NCBI GenBank assembly: GCA_016192075.1
Contig: JACPUU010000017.1
Location: forward strand, 62,001 to 126,000
Length of the DNA: 64,000 nt
Direction: 5' to 3'
Origin: Bacteroidota bacterium
GTDB taxonomy: Bacteria; Bacteroidota; Bacteroidia; Flavobacteriales_D; Crocinitomicaceae
Position numbers and translations under genes: made by a program. Below the pieces are notes generated by a model that saw only the letters and a list, made by a program, of their open reading frames with translations, searched no databases and was not told where the DNA came from. Positions 46,801 to 53,253 of this stretch are shown in pieces (position 1 is the first letter of the stretch; each line of letters opens with the position of its first letter).

Positions 46801-49800
46801 ACACCCGGTGCATTGAAGGTTACGCCGTTGTCTGTAGAAACTTCATACGGTCCGCCGTCACCACCCAGTGGTGTAACATCTACTGAAATGGTTGTTGCAC
46901 CTGAAGGAATGCATGGATTAAATAGTACTGTATCAACGACAACAATCGGATCAATTGTAAGTGTTACCGGAGCAAATGTGGTGCATCCGTTTTCATCTTC
47001 AGCTACTACCTGGTAGGTACTGTTTACCGGTAAGGTTGTCGTATAGATACCACTGCCAAGGAATGTAACGCCATTGTCAAATGAAACGTTGTAGGTTGTT
47101 TCTGATCCGCCGGTTATCGAACTGACAGTTACTGCTGCGGTTGAACCACCGGCTGCCGGACAATCAACAAGAATTGATTGAATGATTACTGTATCCGGCT
47201 GATTAATGTATACTTCATGTGAAGCAGCAAGGGTGCAGTTGTTCAAATCGGTTACGCTGAGTATATAGAGACCTGCAGCCAGGCCACTGATGTCTTCTGA
47301 AGTAGCAGAGAAAGATCCGGGTCCTGTCCAGGCATAGGTATAGGGTGATGTTCCGCCGGTTACTGTAGCATTTATGGATCCGTTCAAATCACCGTTGCAG
47401 GTTGCGTTTACTTTAACAGAAGTTGCAGCAATGAGTGTGGGTTGTGTAATTCCGGTTGAACCGCTGCTTGTACATCCGTTGTCATCGGTAACGGTAATGG
47501 AATAAGTACCGGGTTTTAAATTTACCAGGTCTTCAGCTGTGCTGATTGTTACTGCGCCGGTAGACCACACAAAAGAATATGGAAATGTTCCGCCGGAAAC
47601 AGTCAGATCGATTGTTCCGTCACCAGCACCAAAACAACTGACAGATGTTGGTGAAAGACCAATATTCAGCGGGCTTGGTTCGGTAATTGTAAAAGATGAA
47701 AAGGTGGTACAATTTGAGGCATCAGTAACAGTTACGGTATAGGTACCGGCAACCAGGTTTGTTGCATTTATACCCGTCTGCCCATTGCTCCAGTTGATGG
47801 TATAAGGAGCAGTACCATGTGCTATAACAACTCTGGCAGATCCGTCTGACAAACCATTGCAGGAGACATTGGAGGAAATAATTCCGATGTTGAAATTATT
47901 GCAGGGTGGTTCATTGATTACTACACTGTCTGAAACGCTGCAGAGGTTTGCATCATCTACCTGAACAAAGTAAGTGCCGGCAAAAAGGTTGCTGATTGAT
48001 TGTGTTGTTTCACCACCGGGTGACCACTGATAGGTGTATCCCGGTGTTCCGCCGGCAGGATTTGCAGTAGCAACCCCGGTATTATCACCAATTACAGGAA
48101 TGTCAGTATGTGTCATGGAATTGGTGAGTTGTGCAGGTTCAGAAACTGAGACCGTTGCAACATCAATACAGGCATTACCATCCGTTACGGTAACCGTATA
48201 ACTTCCGGCAGATAAACCGGAGATGGCTGCAGTGAGTGATACCGGTGAAGTATTCCAGCTATAAGCATACGGGGCTAATCCACCACTTACAGAAGCTGTT
48301 GCTGTCCCGTCAGTTCCGCCAAAACAGCTAACGTCGGTTGAAACGGCCGTGGCATCGTATCCGTTACAACGTGGTTCATTGACTACGATACTTTCTGAAA
48401 TGGTGCATCCGTTAGCATCGGTTACTGTTACGGTGGCAATGCCATAACTTAAACCGGTTGCGGTTGAACTGGTGCTGCCGCTGCTCCATAAATAGGAATA
48501 GGGTGCTGTACCTCCTGAGACAACAGCGGTAGCTGTTCCGTCACTTCCACCATCTACTGAAACATCTGTACTCGAAAGGGTAATGCCCAGGGCTGAGGGT
48601 GCCGTAACGGTAACATTTTCCTGGTGAATACAGCCGGCAGCGTCGGTAATATCCAGCCAATAGGTACCAGCACCAACTGTAATGGAAGTAGCGGAACTAT
48701 TGTTGCTCCACAGATAGGTATAAGGTGGTGTTCCGTTTGTAACAGTGGATGTGATGGTGCCGGTTGAATTATAACAAGCCAGCGAAGGGGATGTAAAAGA
48801 AATATCGGTCGTGTCAGAGAAGGTGATGGTTACCTGGTCAAAATCATCGGTACAGCCACCGCCGGCGCCGTATGATGTCAGCGTGAGGGTTAATGATCCT
48901 GAATTGATTTCAGCAGCGGTTGGTATATACGATGCAAACAAGGTAGAGTCATTCGGATCAAATGTTCCTGCTCCTCCTGTCCAGACACCACCGGTTGCGT
49001 CAGACACACTTCCGTTCAGATAAATAACCGGATCATTGGCACAAACCAGTTGAGCAGGTCCTGCAATTACAACGGGTGGTTGCCCGACAGTAACAGGAAC
49101 TGTTGTGTATTTTGCAGGGCATGTTGCACTGCTCAACCCATCGTTTATCTCAACGGTAAAATTTTCCTGGGCGGTAGCATTGTAGGTTGTTCCGGTTCCA
49201 ACCTGAACAGAAGAACTGTTATACCATATATAGGAGTAAACAGAATTTCCACCGGATGCACTTGCGGTTAATGTAACACCCGGACCGCCGTTACAAAATG
49301 AAGCCGGGTTTGGTGTCACACTTCCGTTCAATGTCGGAAAGGCATAAAGTCTAACCGTGTCACAGGTATATACATAACCGCAGGCTGATGCAATGGGGGT
49401 TCCGCAAATCTGGTAATCAATATAAGCAGGTGAACCAAGCCCGGGCGAAAAATCGGGTGTTGAACAATTGGTGCAGCTCAGGTATGAATTGTACTGACCC
49501 GCTACTCCGGGATAGATTGAATTGATGGTAATATTGGTGAGTCCATACATAGCAACCGGCAATGAACAACCGATACGGGTTGAATCATCAGCCGGAAAAG
49601 TTGGTTTGGCAATAGACGTAACCCGGTACGTATTTTCGTTGTTTCCAGGTTTGCAAAAGGTGAGGTGATGAGGTCCTACACCTGAGATACAGATAGGGCT
49701 ACCAACAGCTACCTGAGGACCGCAGTCGATCTGGTAGAACATCGATCCCGGAGGAATGGCTCCGGATGCAATTTCAAAATTGATCATGGCTGCATTCGGG

Positions 49801-50021
49801 TCCAGTATAATTTCGAACGATGTACAGCGATCGGGAGAACTGGTTCCACAGCAGTTACCAAGCCTTGAGTGAGAAGGAGAGATCCATTCACCTTCAGGCT
49901 GACCGGTAAGGTCTACCTGAAAGAAAGGTACATTGGTGCCGCACGTTGGTACTTGTGCTATTAACTGGTTTGCAATACCTGTAATTGACAGAAAGAGCAA
50001 AAAGGTAAAAATTCGACGCAT
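40803..50021 (-). CDS. Giant SprB/HYR/C-type-lectin adhesin with T9SS type B signal
   Basis: A 3072-residue surface protein. Signal peptide (FTFLLFLSITGIANQLIAQ), then a Cys-rich N-terminal domain found on Bacteroidota adhesins (GEWISPSHSRLGNCCG, YQIDCGP, GPHHLTFCKPGNN). Next come SprB-type repeats (about 400-1185), 16 HYR modules in two blocks (about 1189-1780 and 1964-2600), more SprB repeats (about 2600-2985) and a type B sorting domain (MPTGYSPNNDGENDYF, VYNRWGNLVY, GTYFVILKV). Eleven HYR modules are nearly identical 79-residue units. A C-type lectin domain with EPN and WND motifs is inserted in the eighth HYR module (about 1786-1927). The PorP and PorE-like genes follow in the operon. 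The likely role is adhesion or SprB-like gliding; sugar binding is inferred from the EPN motif. Confidence 0.92.
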   Translation of the reverse strand: MRRIFTFLLFLSITGIANQLIAQVPTCGTNVPFFQVDLTGQPEGEWISPSHSRLGNCCGTSSPDRCTSFEIILDPNAAMINFEIASGAIPPGSMFYQIDCGPQVAVGSPICISGVGPHHLTFCKPGNNENTYRVTSIAKPTFPADDSTRIGCSLPVAMYGLTNITINSIYPGVAGQYNSYLSCTNCSTPDFSPGLGSPAYIDYQICGTPIASACGYVYTCDTVRLYAFPTLNGSVTPNPASFCNGGPGVTLTASASGGNSVYSYIWYNSSSVQVGTGTTYNATAQENFTVEINDGLSSATCPAKYTTVPVTVGQPPVVIAGPAQLVCANDPVIYLNGSVSDATGGVWTGGAGTFDPNDSTLFASYIPTAAEINSGSLTLTLTSYGAGGGCTDDFDQVTITFSDTTDISFTSPSLACYNSTGTITSTVTNGTPPYTYLWSNNSSATSITVGAGTYWLDITDAAGCIHQENVTVTAPSALGITLSSTDVSVDGGSDGTATAVVSGGTAPYSYLWSSGSTSSTATGLSYGIATVTVTDANGCTISESIVVNEPRCNGYDATAVSTDVSCFGGTDGTATASVSGGLAPYAYSWNTSPVSLTAAISGLSAGSYTVTVTDGNACIDVATVSVSEPAQLTNSMTHTDIPVIGDNTGVATANPAGGTPGYTYQWSPGGETTQSISNLFAGTYFVQVDDANLCSVSDSVVINEPPCNNFNIGIISSNVSCNGLSDGSARVVIAHGTAPYTINWSNGQTGINATNLVAGTYTVTVTDASNCTTFSSFTITEPSPLNIGLSPTSVSCFGAGDGTIDLTVSGGTFPYSFVWSTGAVTISTAEDLVNLKPGTYSITVTDDNGCTSSGSTGITQPTLIAATSVKVNATCNGDLNGSINATVTGGTSPYTYAWTGPGSFSATSEDISGLAAGLYILSVTDLNNCTLAASHEVYINQPDTVIIQSILVDCPAAGGSTAAVTVSSITGGSETTYNVSFDNGVTFLGSGIYTTTLPVNSTYQVVAEDENGCTTFAPVTLTIDPIVVVDTVLFNPCIPSGATTISVDVTPLGGDGGPYEVSTDNGVTFNAPGVTTLTLATGNSYNIVVRDSKGCLSLPYAIIIPNELIASAVISSQVSCLGESDGSLNLTVTGGTTPYSYSWTGPSGYTASTEDISGLFEGTYTVTVTDTESCTDNATILLTTVADVTPPFITCPADINVSTDAGLCGATITYLTPVGTDNCPLGTNTLMTAGQASGSFFAVGTTVITYVVTDSVGNNATCSFQAIVADNENPTITCPADVAVNNDPGLCTASSVSLGTPTTNDNCGVATVTNDAPATFAVGTTTVTWTVTDIHGNSITCTQDVVVTDNENPTITCPTDVAVNNDPGLCTASSVSLGTPTTNDNCGVATVTNDAPATFAVGTTTVTWTVTDIHGNSITCTQDVVVTDNENPTITCPADVAVNNDPGLCTASSVSLGTPTTNDNCGVATVTNDAPATFAVGTTTVTWTVTDIHGNSLTCTQDVVVTDNENPTITCPADVAVNNDPGTCAAATVSLGTPTTNDNCGVATVTNDAPATFAVGTTTVTWTVTDIHGNSLTCTQDVVVTDNENPTITCPADVAVNNDPGLCTASSVSLGTPTTNDNCGVATVTNDAPVAFPIGTTVVTWTVTDINGNLVTCTQNVVVTDNENPTITCPADITVSNDNGLCTALVNYTVPFSDNCTGSAIIQTIGLPSGSAFPIGTTSNSFMVTDASGNTSLCSFEITVIDTTIPVITCVPDITVNNTAGACEALVTFSPATAQSGCGSDCVTTLPDGSGTYLGSFNGHHYVLSAVDADWNSANTIATGLGGQLVSINSLAENLFLNSVLVSGGAWTGGFQNPSNPGYSEPNGGWEWQDGNPLTFTNWNIGEPNNGGIGNEQYIQFLSGGGAWNDYNGTFPLPYITEFSCPVMVVQTAGLVSGSNFPVGSTTVTYTAYNANGADASCSFTVTVNDVDNPVITCPSDIAATADAGNCYIDSANVSLGTPVTSDNCGIDTVTNNAPAIFPVGTTTVTWTVTDVNGNSATCTQDVVVTDNENPTITCPADVAVNNDPGLCTASSVSLGTPTTNDNCGVATVTNDAPATFPVGTTTVTWTVTDIHGNSITCTQDVVVTDNENPTITCPADVAVNNDPGLCTASSVSLGTPTTNDNCGVATVTNDAPVTFPVGTTTVTWTVTDIHGNLITCTQDVVVTDNENPTITCPADVAVNNDPGTCAAATVSLGTPTTNDNCGVATVTNDAPATFAVGTTTVTWTVTDIHGNSITCTQDVVVTDNENPTITCPVDVAVNNDPGTCAAATVSLGTPTTNDNCGVATVTNDAPATFPVGTTTVTWTVTDIHGNSLTCTQDVVVTDNENPTITCPADVAVNNDPGLCTASSVSLGTPTTNDNCGVATVTNDAPATFAVGTTTVTWTVTDIHGNSLTCTQDVVVTDNENPTITCPADVAVNNDPGTCAAATVSLGTPTTNDNCGVATVTNDAPATFAVGTTTVTWTVTDIHGNSITCTQDVVVTDNEMPVTTNCPTDTSTCFPLVVYTLPVATDNCGIASIIQTAGLGSGATFPIGTTTEEYEITDIHGNITICSFTVTIYPTPVAAITGTDVTCYAAANGTIDLTVTDGTAPYLYLWNNSATSEDLTNLVPGAYDVTVTDFNGCETTAALFISQPDTITVEMTHTDVTCFGLSDGSITILPAGGTTPYTFDWSNGSTSQDLTALPAGDYDLTLTDANGCTYQLAVTVTQPDSLYATATTIDATCLSTDGTIDLTVYGGVLPYTFNWSNSATTEDLVNVPAGNYQVTITDDNGCQFVYTDSIESTNPVSINSTLEDALCYGDRNGLINVTVLNATEPIHYYWSTGDSTAVLLNLLAGDYTLTVVDSNQCTMTVTYTISQPDSMYVQLSSPVHTGGYNVSTYLGTDGSIDAEVIGGTAPYEYLWSDGSTTEDLSNSTAGQYAVLVTDENGCTVQAGILLTQPFELEMPTGYSPNNDGENDYFVVHGIEAFPDNEIQVYNRWGNLVYSASGYQNEWDGHNNSGEELPDGTYFVILKVTALERVLTGYVDLRRTR
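42425..46215 (-). repeat. Near-identical 237-bp HYR-coding tandem repeats, two blocks
   Basis: Eleven copies of a 237-bp unit (79 codons) occur in two blocks, about 42.4-43.9 kb (six copies) and 45.0-46.2 kb (five copies), separated by divergent HYR modules and the lectin insert. Copies differ at scattered sites, and the variants (GLCTASS or GTCAAAT after NNDP; FAVG or FPVG) are shuffled between blocks, as expected from recombination or gene conversion. Confidence 0.9.
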
Positions 50022-50288
50022 CAGGGTTCAAGTGTTGATTGAGGACAAAGATCACCCAGTCAAATGGCTGTTTCCATGATACGGGTCAACAGGCGCAAAG
50101 ATTAAAGTCAATTAAAATGCATGATTTTGATGACGAATATCACTATTTAGGATGCACTGAATTTTTTGATGCGCATGTGAAACCCTGCTGAATTGGCTGT
50201 TACAGTGGTGTTCAGCGCATGTTGTAACATGGATCCGGAAAATCGGGTACGGAATTTTGCGTTGGAAAATTCCTATCGTTGAGGTTGA

Positions 50289-50909
50289 CTAAAGCAGGTT
50301 CAGATCACGAATATCCTTATTTACCAAATGAATGGTTTGAATGCCAAGTTTACCCGCTCCTTCTATGTGCTGCAAACTGTCGTCAATAAAAAGCGTCTTT
50401 TCCGGCACCAGGTTATGTTGATCAAGTACGGTTCTGAATGCAGCTGCGTTCGGTTTACGTTCTCCCACCAGGTGTGAGTAATATGTTTGATGAAAGAGTG
50501 ATTCCAGCAAATCTGCATCACCGTGTTCTTGTTCAATAATTTGCCTGAAAGCCTTTAGATGTATTTCATTGGTATTGCTGAATAGAAAAATGGAGTACTT
50601 TTTTTTCAGTTGTTGCAGTAACTGAATGCGGTGGACCGGCAAATCAAGTAACATGGCGTTCCAGGCATATTCAATTGCTGCGTCAGTAGTTGAAGGGTCC
50701 AGGAATTGTTTCATATAACGAACGAATTCAGCTGAAGAAATTTTACCCGTTTCAAACTGGTCAAAAATTTTGTCTTGCTGAGATTGGGTATACAGCCGGT
50801 CAAAATTTTCTTCTCCCAGTTTTTTGAAAGCGTTTATGGTGAGGTTGTAATCCAGGTTTAGAATTACACCACCCAGGTCAAATAGGATTGCATTAAATGG
50901 TATTGACAT
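50289..50909 (-). CDS. HAD-family phosphatase
   Basis: A 206-residue HAD hydrolase. Motif I is FDLGGVIL with nucleophile D11. Motif II Ser/Thr is in the LFSNTNE strand, motif III Lys in the GERKPN loop, and motif IV acidic residues in LFIDDSLQH. The helical cap between motifs I and II is of the small alpha type. The second conserved Asp of motif I (usually DxD) is replaced by Gly (DLGG), as in the YihX-like subgroup of sugar-phosphatase-like HAD proteins. The substrate is not predictable; a sugar phosphate is likely from the subgroup. It is divergent from the tRNA promoter. A TATTTTTG -7-like element on its strand at 50914-50921 would leave almost no leader. Confidence 0.92.
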   Translation of the reverse strand: MSIPFNAILFDLGGVILNLDYNLTINAFKKLGEENFDRLYTQSQQDKIFDQFETGKISSAEFVRYMKQFLDPSTTDAAIEYAWNAMLLDLPVHRIQLLQQLKKKYSIFLFSNTNEIHLKAFRQIIEQEHGDADLLESLFHQTYYSHLVGERKPNAAAFRTVLDQHNLVPEKTLFIDDSLQHIEGAGKLGIQTIHLVNKDIRDLNLL

Positions 50910-50931
50910 CTGCCAAAAATACCGCGTAAAT

Positions 50932-50962
50932 TTTGAATATTTGATTTAATGAGATACATTTG
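50932..50962 (+). promoter_or_regulatory. Consensus promoter of the tRNA(CAU) locus
   Basis: TTTG (50932-50935), exactly 19 bases, then TACATTTG (50955-50962), a perfect match to the Bacteroidota TTTG-N19-TAnnTTTG consensus and the best promoter in the window. It points at the degenerate tRNA copy (50995) and the intact tRNA (51077). Confidence 0.7.
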
Positions 50963-50994
50963 CAACCCGATTCATTTTGATGAATTTGTCTTTT

Positions 50995-51056
50995 GGGCCT
51001 ATAGCTCAGTAGGTTAGAGCACCTGACTCTGCCGATAGCAATCGGCACAGGGGGTG
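50995..51056 (+). pseudogene. Truncated tRNA(CAU) copy with a hairpin in the anticodon loop
   Basis: The first 35 bases (50995-51029) are identical to the intact tRNA at 51077 up to the first anticodon base. The next five bases of the tRNA are replaced by an 18-base perfect hairpin (7-bp stem TGCCGAT/ATCGGCA, loop AGCA, 51030-51047). Nine bases then match the tRNA again (CAGGGGGTG, 51048-51056), and everything after, including the T arm and acceptor 3' strand, is missing. It cannot make a functional tRNA. Confidence 0.75.
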
Positions 51057-51076
51057 AAAAAAGGGAATTATATTTT

Positions 51077-51150
51077 GGGCCTATAGCTCAGTAGGTTAGA
51101 GCACCTGACTCATAATCAGGGGGTGCCTGGTTCGAGCCCAGGTGGGCCCA
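51077..51150 (+). tRNA. tRNA with CAU anticodon, probably tRNA-Ile2 (lysidine type)
   Basis: A full cloverleaf: acceptor GGGCCTA/TGGGCCC, D stem GCTC/GAGC, anticodon stem CCTGA/TCAGG with loop CTCATAA (anticodon CAT), T stem CCTGG/CCAGG with loop TTCGAGC. CCA is not encoded. A CAU anticodon can be Met or minor Ile. The C4-G69 and C5-G68 pairs used by TilS in E. coli are present, and the GACTCATAATC loop region is like tRNA-Ile2, so Ile2 is favoured. It is not an initiator: position 1 pairs with 72 (G-C). A terminator follows at 51166. Confidence 0.9.
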
Positions 51151-51165
51151 CATAATCAGAGCGAG

Positions 51166-51195
51166 AGCGAGTCATGAGAGTGACTCGCTTTTTTT
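51166..51195 (+). terminator. Terminator of the first tRNA
   Basis: Nine-base stem AGCGAGTCA / TGACTCGCT with a 6-base loop, then a T-run, 16 bases after the tRNA end. Confidence 0.8.
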
Positions 51196-51258
51196 ATGCT
51201 CATGATTCTGTAGATAAATTGGTGATTTTTGAGTTTGGTTGATGGGGATAGAAATTGT

Positions 51259-51321
51259 CTGACAACAGTAGTTAAAATTGCAGACTATCTCAATGTAACT
51301 GTTGGGGATTTGGTGGATTAA
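51259..51321 (+). pseudogene. C-terminal fragment of an XRE-type regulator
   Basis: The plus strand encodes TVVKIADYLNVTVGDLVD followed by a stop, the usual C-terminal end of an XRE/Cro-like helix-turn-helix protein. No start or recognition helix is present upstream, so only a relic remains, adding to the picture of a degraded mobile element. It is too short for confident family assignment. Confidence 0.5.
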
Positions 51322-51332
51322 CAATATGATCG

Positions 51333-52046
51333 CTAAGTTCTTTTAAACGTTGAAGTAGTGTTATTGATTTTATTAAACAGGTGTTGTAGCTTTTCCCAGA
51401 TAAGGGGCTGACTTTTGCGGAAAGAATGATAGTCATTACTATTTTTGATACTAATCACATCGTTATTAATAAGCTCCATAGCCTCTCGCAACTCATGGTA
51501 ATTTTTGTCGGCAGGTTTTAAAAGCTCAATTTGCACTAGCATTTCATCCACTTCCTTTTCCTTTTGTTGATACATCTCCAAGTATTTGTTACTATTCGTC
51601 TGGGCTTGTTTGTGATCAATAATGTACTGACCAAACTCTTTGTCTAATTGTTCTAATTTTTTTCGCTCCTCTTTCCATTCTTCAGTTGTTCGTAGAAGGT
51701 TTTCAAATTCCTGTTTTTTGTTGGCATTCACCCGTCTCACTCTTATGTACTGACCATACCATGAGACACCCCAATTGAGAAGTGGCAGAACAAATACAGA
51801 CAAGAGAGCATAAAACAAAGGCCACCAAAAAGTTGTCTCCAATGAAAATAAGTTCCCTATGAAGTCTAACTTGGAAATACTTTGACCCTTCACTTCCAAT
51901 GATCCTGGAGGAATCAGGTCGGTGTTTACTAAGTAAATAAAAGCTTTCCAATTAAGAAGTAAGACATACGCGAGAAAGCTTATAAGCAGGGTACTGTTGA
52001 ACCGCTCATTCACAGTTTCAACAAAAGTTTTAGGAGCTTCAGTCAT
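51333..52046 (-). CDS. Two-helix membrane protein with coiled coil, island module gene
   Basis: A 237-residue protein with two strong transmembrane helices (about residues 18-40, LLISFLAYVLLLNWKAFIYL, and 73-97, WWPLFYALLSVFVLPLLNW). A long Lys/Glu-rich cytoplasmic region follows that should form a coiled coil (about 100-180; EFENLLRTTEEWKEERKKLE). No signal peptide and no family I recognise. The ATG is 3 bases after the stop of the 52050 gene, so the two are a co-translated pair. Membrane-plus-coiled-coil partners are common in abortive-infection and other defence systems, but that function is only suggested by architecture and by the island context. A/T-rich relative to chromosomal neighbours. 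Confidence 0.75.
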   Translation of the reverse strand: MTEAPKTFVETVNERFNSTLLISFLAYVLLLNWKAFIYLVNTDLIPPGSLEVKGQSISKLDFIGNLFSLETTFWWPLFYALLSVFVLPLLNWGVSWYGQYIRVRRVNANKKQEFENLLRTTEEWKEERKKLEQLDKEFGQYIIDHKQAQTNSNKYLEMYQQKEKEVDEMLVQIELLKPADKNYHELREAMELINNDVISIKNSNDYHSFRKSQPLIWEKLQHLFNKINNTTSTFKRT

Positions 52047-52049
52047 GGT

Positions 52050-52679
52050 CTAAGATTCTATTTTTAGCTGGGTTAATATCTCGGAGATTAGTTTTTTCAG
52101 ATTTTCTGGATTAATTGCAAGACCAATTCCGGCAGCATATATCTGACCCTTTAGCAGTTCAACCCAATTCTTTTTGTTTAACAGATGCAGCAATGGTTTT
52201 AATTCTTCAAAACCGTTTGTAATTTGTTGGCTAAGTTCTTGTTGTCCTTTCAACAACTCAATATTTCCGCTAATCACGATTTGCTCTAAATCAGTTTCAA
52301 TTTCCTTTTTCCTTTCTATAGAAAATGTCTCACCAAAAACGTGAGCGTTATATCTGTTCAGCGTACCATAGATGTTGATGTCATTGACAATCTTGTCGTA
52401 TTCCTGTTCAATATATGCGAAGGCACTGATACATTTTTTATCCTGAGGACAACCTCCGTTCGGGTAACGTCGCTGACAAGATCCATCGGCTTTATGCTTG
52501 TCCATCTTATCCTTTATTTCCTTGGTAACAAAATCAAGTAGCTTAAGTTTGTATTCGTCTCGATGAATTTCGTACAACCTGCTTTGCAACTTGCGATTGA
52601 ACGTGTCAAGATTAAAGGACTTGTCAATTTCATCAACAATTTCTTCTGCTTTTTCTTCTAATTCCATATTCATAAACAT
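52050..52679 (-). CDS. Soluble helical protein with Cys cluster, island module gene
   Basis: A mostly helical, charged protein of 209 residues from the ATG at 52679. The frame is open to 52694, but that ATG lies inside the hairpin at 52682-52710, so I do not use it. A short Cys-rich loop (GSCQRRYPNGGCPQDKKC; Cys 68, 77, 83, with His 62 nearby) could bind a metal such as zinc. Residues after it form further helices, including ELLKGQQELSQQITNGFEEL. A moderately hydrophobic C-terminal segment (GQIYAAGIGLAINPENL) might touch the membrane or a partner. No family recognised. It is upstream of and nearly adjacent to the two-helix membrane protein, so the pair probably works together. Confidence 0.7.
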   Translation of the reverse strand: MFMNMELEEKAEEIVDEIDKSFNLDTFNRKLQSRLYEIHRDEYKLKLLDFVTKEIKDKMDKHKADGSCQRRYPNGGCPQDKKCISAFAYIEQEYDKIVNDINIYGTLNRYNAHVFGETFSIERKKEIETDLEQIVISGNIELLKGQQELSQQITNGFEELKPLLHLLNKKNWVELLKGQIYAAGIGLAINPENLKKLISEILTQLKIES

Positions 52680-52681
52680 AA

Positions 52682-52710
52682 AAGGAGGCCACATTTTATG
52701 TGACCTCCTT
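52682..52710 (-). terminator. Probable terminator of the KTSC gene
   Basis: On the minus strand, stem AAGGAGGTCACA / TGTGGCCTCCTT with one mismatch and a 5-base loop, followed by a short T-run. It lies between the KTSC gene and the next gene, 8 bases after the KTSC stop. Confidence 0.6.
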
Positions 52711-52717
52711 ATTAAAA

Positions 52718-52945
52718 CTAAGATAATTTTGCTGCGTATCTTTTCTTTACGCTCCTACTAATAAAGCTATTCAATCCTACTCCTTGATTCGCCAAAGACT
52801 TCATGTGTTCGATGTCTCTTGCTCCTGTAGATGAATAGTTATACAAGTAAGTTCCACCATCGTTAAATTGAACGGTGATGCTGTTTCCTGTTGTTTCAAA
52901 GGATCTAACATTTGAATTGCCACCTAAGTTTTTGTACCTGGTCAT
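52718..52945 (-). CDS. KTSC-domain protein
   Basis: A 75-residue protein that looks like the KTSC domain: strands around SVTVQF-like NSITVQFNDGGTYLYNYS, then a helix and the basic end (GLNSFISRSVKKRYAAKL), close to the family's typical C-terminal pattern of a helix followed by Lys/Arg and aromatic residues. KTSC proteins are small, often phage- or plasmid-encoded, and are thought to bind nucleic acids; the exact function is unknown. Its presence supports the mobile nature of the island. The ATG at 52945 is the only start. No promoter was recognised upstream. Confidence 0.75.
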   Translation of the reverse strand: MTRYKNLGGNSNVRSFETTGNSITVQFNDGGTYLYNYSSTGARDIEHMKSLANQGVGLNSFISRSVKKRYAAKLS

Positions 52946-53083
52946 AACTAAATCATTTAATGCCCAACCGTCACGGTGGACATTTCCATGTAGAAGCTAC
53001 TTTGACAAATTATGTTACCTTTAAACCGGAAATTTGTTTGAGAGGCCGTCAAATTTTGTTTGGTCCGCTTCTTTTAAACCATT

Positions 53084-53113
53084 GGGATGGAATTACAGTT
53101 CCATCCCTTTTTT
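53084..53113 (+). terminator. Plus-strand terminator with no gene in front
   Basis: Perfect 9-bp stem GGGATGGAA / TTCCATCCC with a 6-base loop and a T-run. No plus-strand gene ends here. The 308-base gap 52946-53253 otherwise shows nothing I can support; the short plus-strand frame across it looks like no known protein. It may end a small RNA or be a leftover of the lost part of the element. Confidence 0.65.
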
Positions 53114-53253
53114 GTTGTCCAAAGATAGTGTATAGATTTTATTTATAGCACAAACAACAGTTTATATTACAGTAAGTTATTAACAAAAAGATTAATTCCG
53201 TGTCAGTAAATTCCGGTTTATTAGTCATACTACCCTCTCTGAAAGAACTTGTG

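Noticed and set aside
51077-51150. Initiator tRNA-Met
   Set aside because: Position 1 pairs with 72 (G-C) and the anticodon stem lacks the three G-C pairs of initiators; the C4-G69/C5-G68 pairs fit tRNA-Ile2 better than elongator Met.
52960-53148. A 62-residue plus-strand frame in the island gap
   Set aside because: It runs through the terminator hairpin at 53084 and shows no recognisable family or sensible composition.
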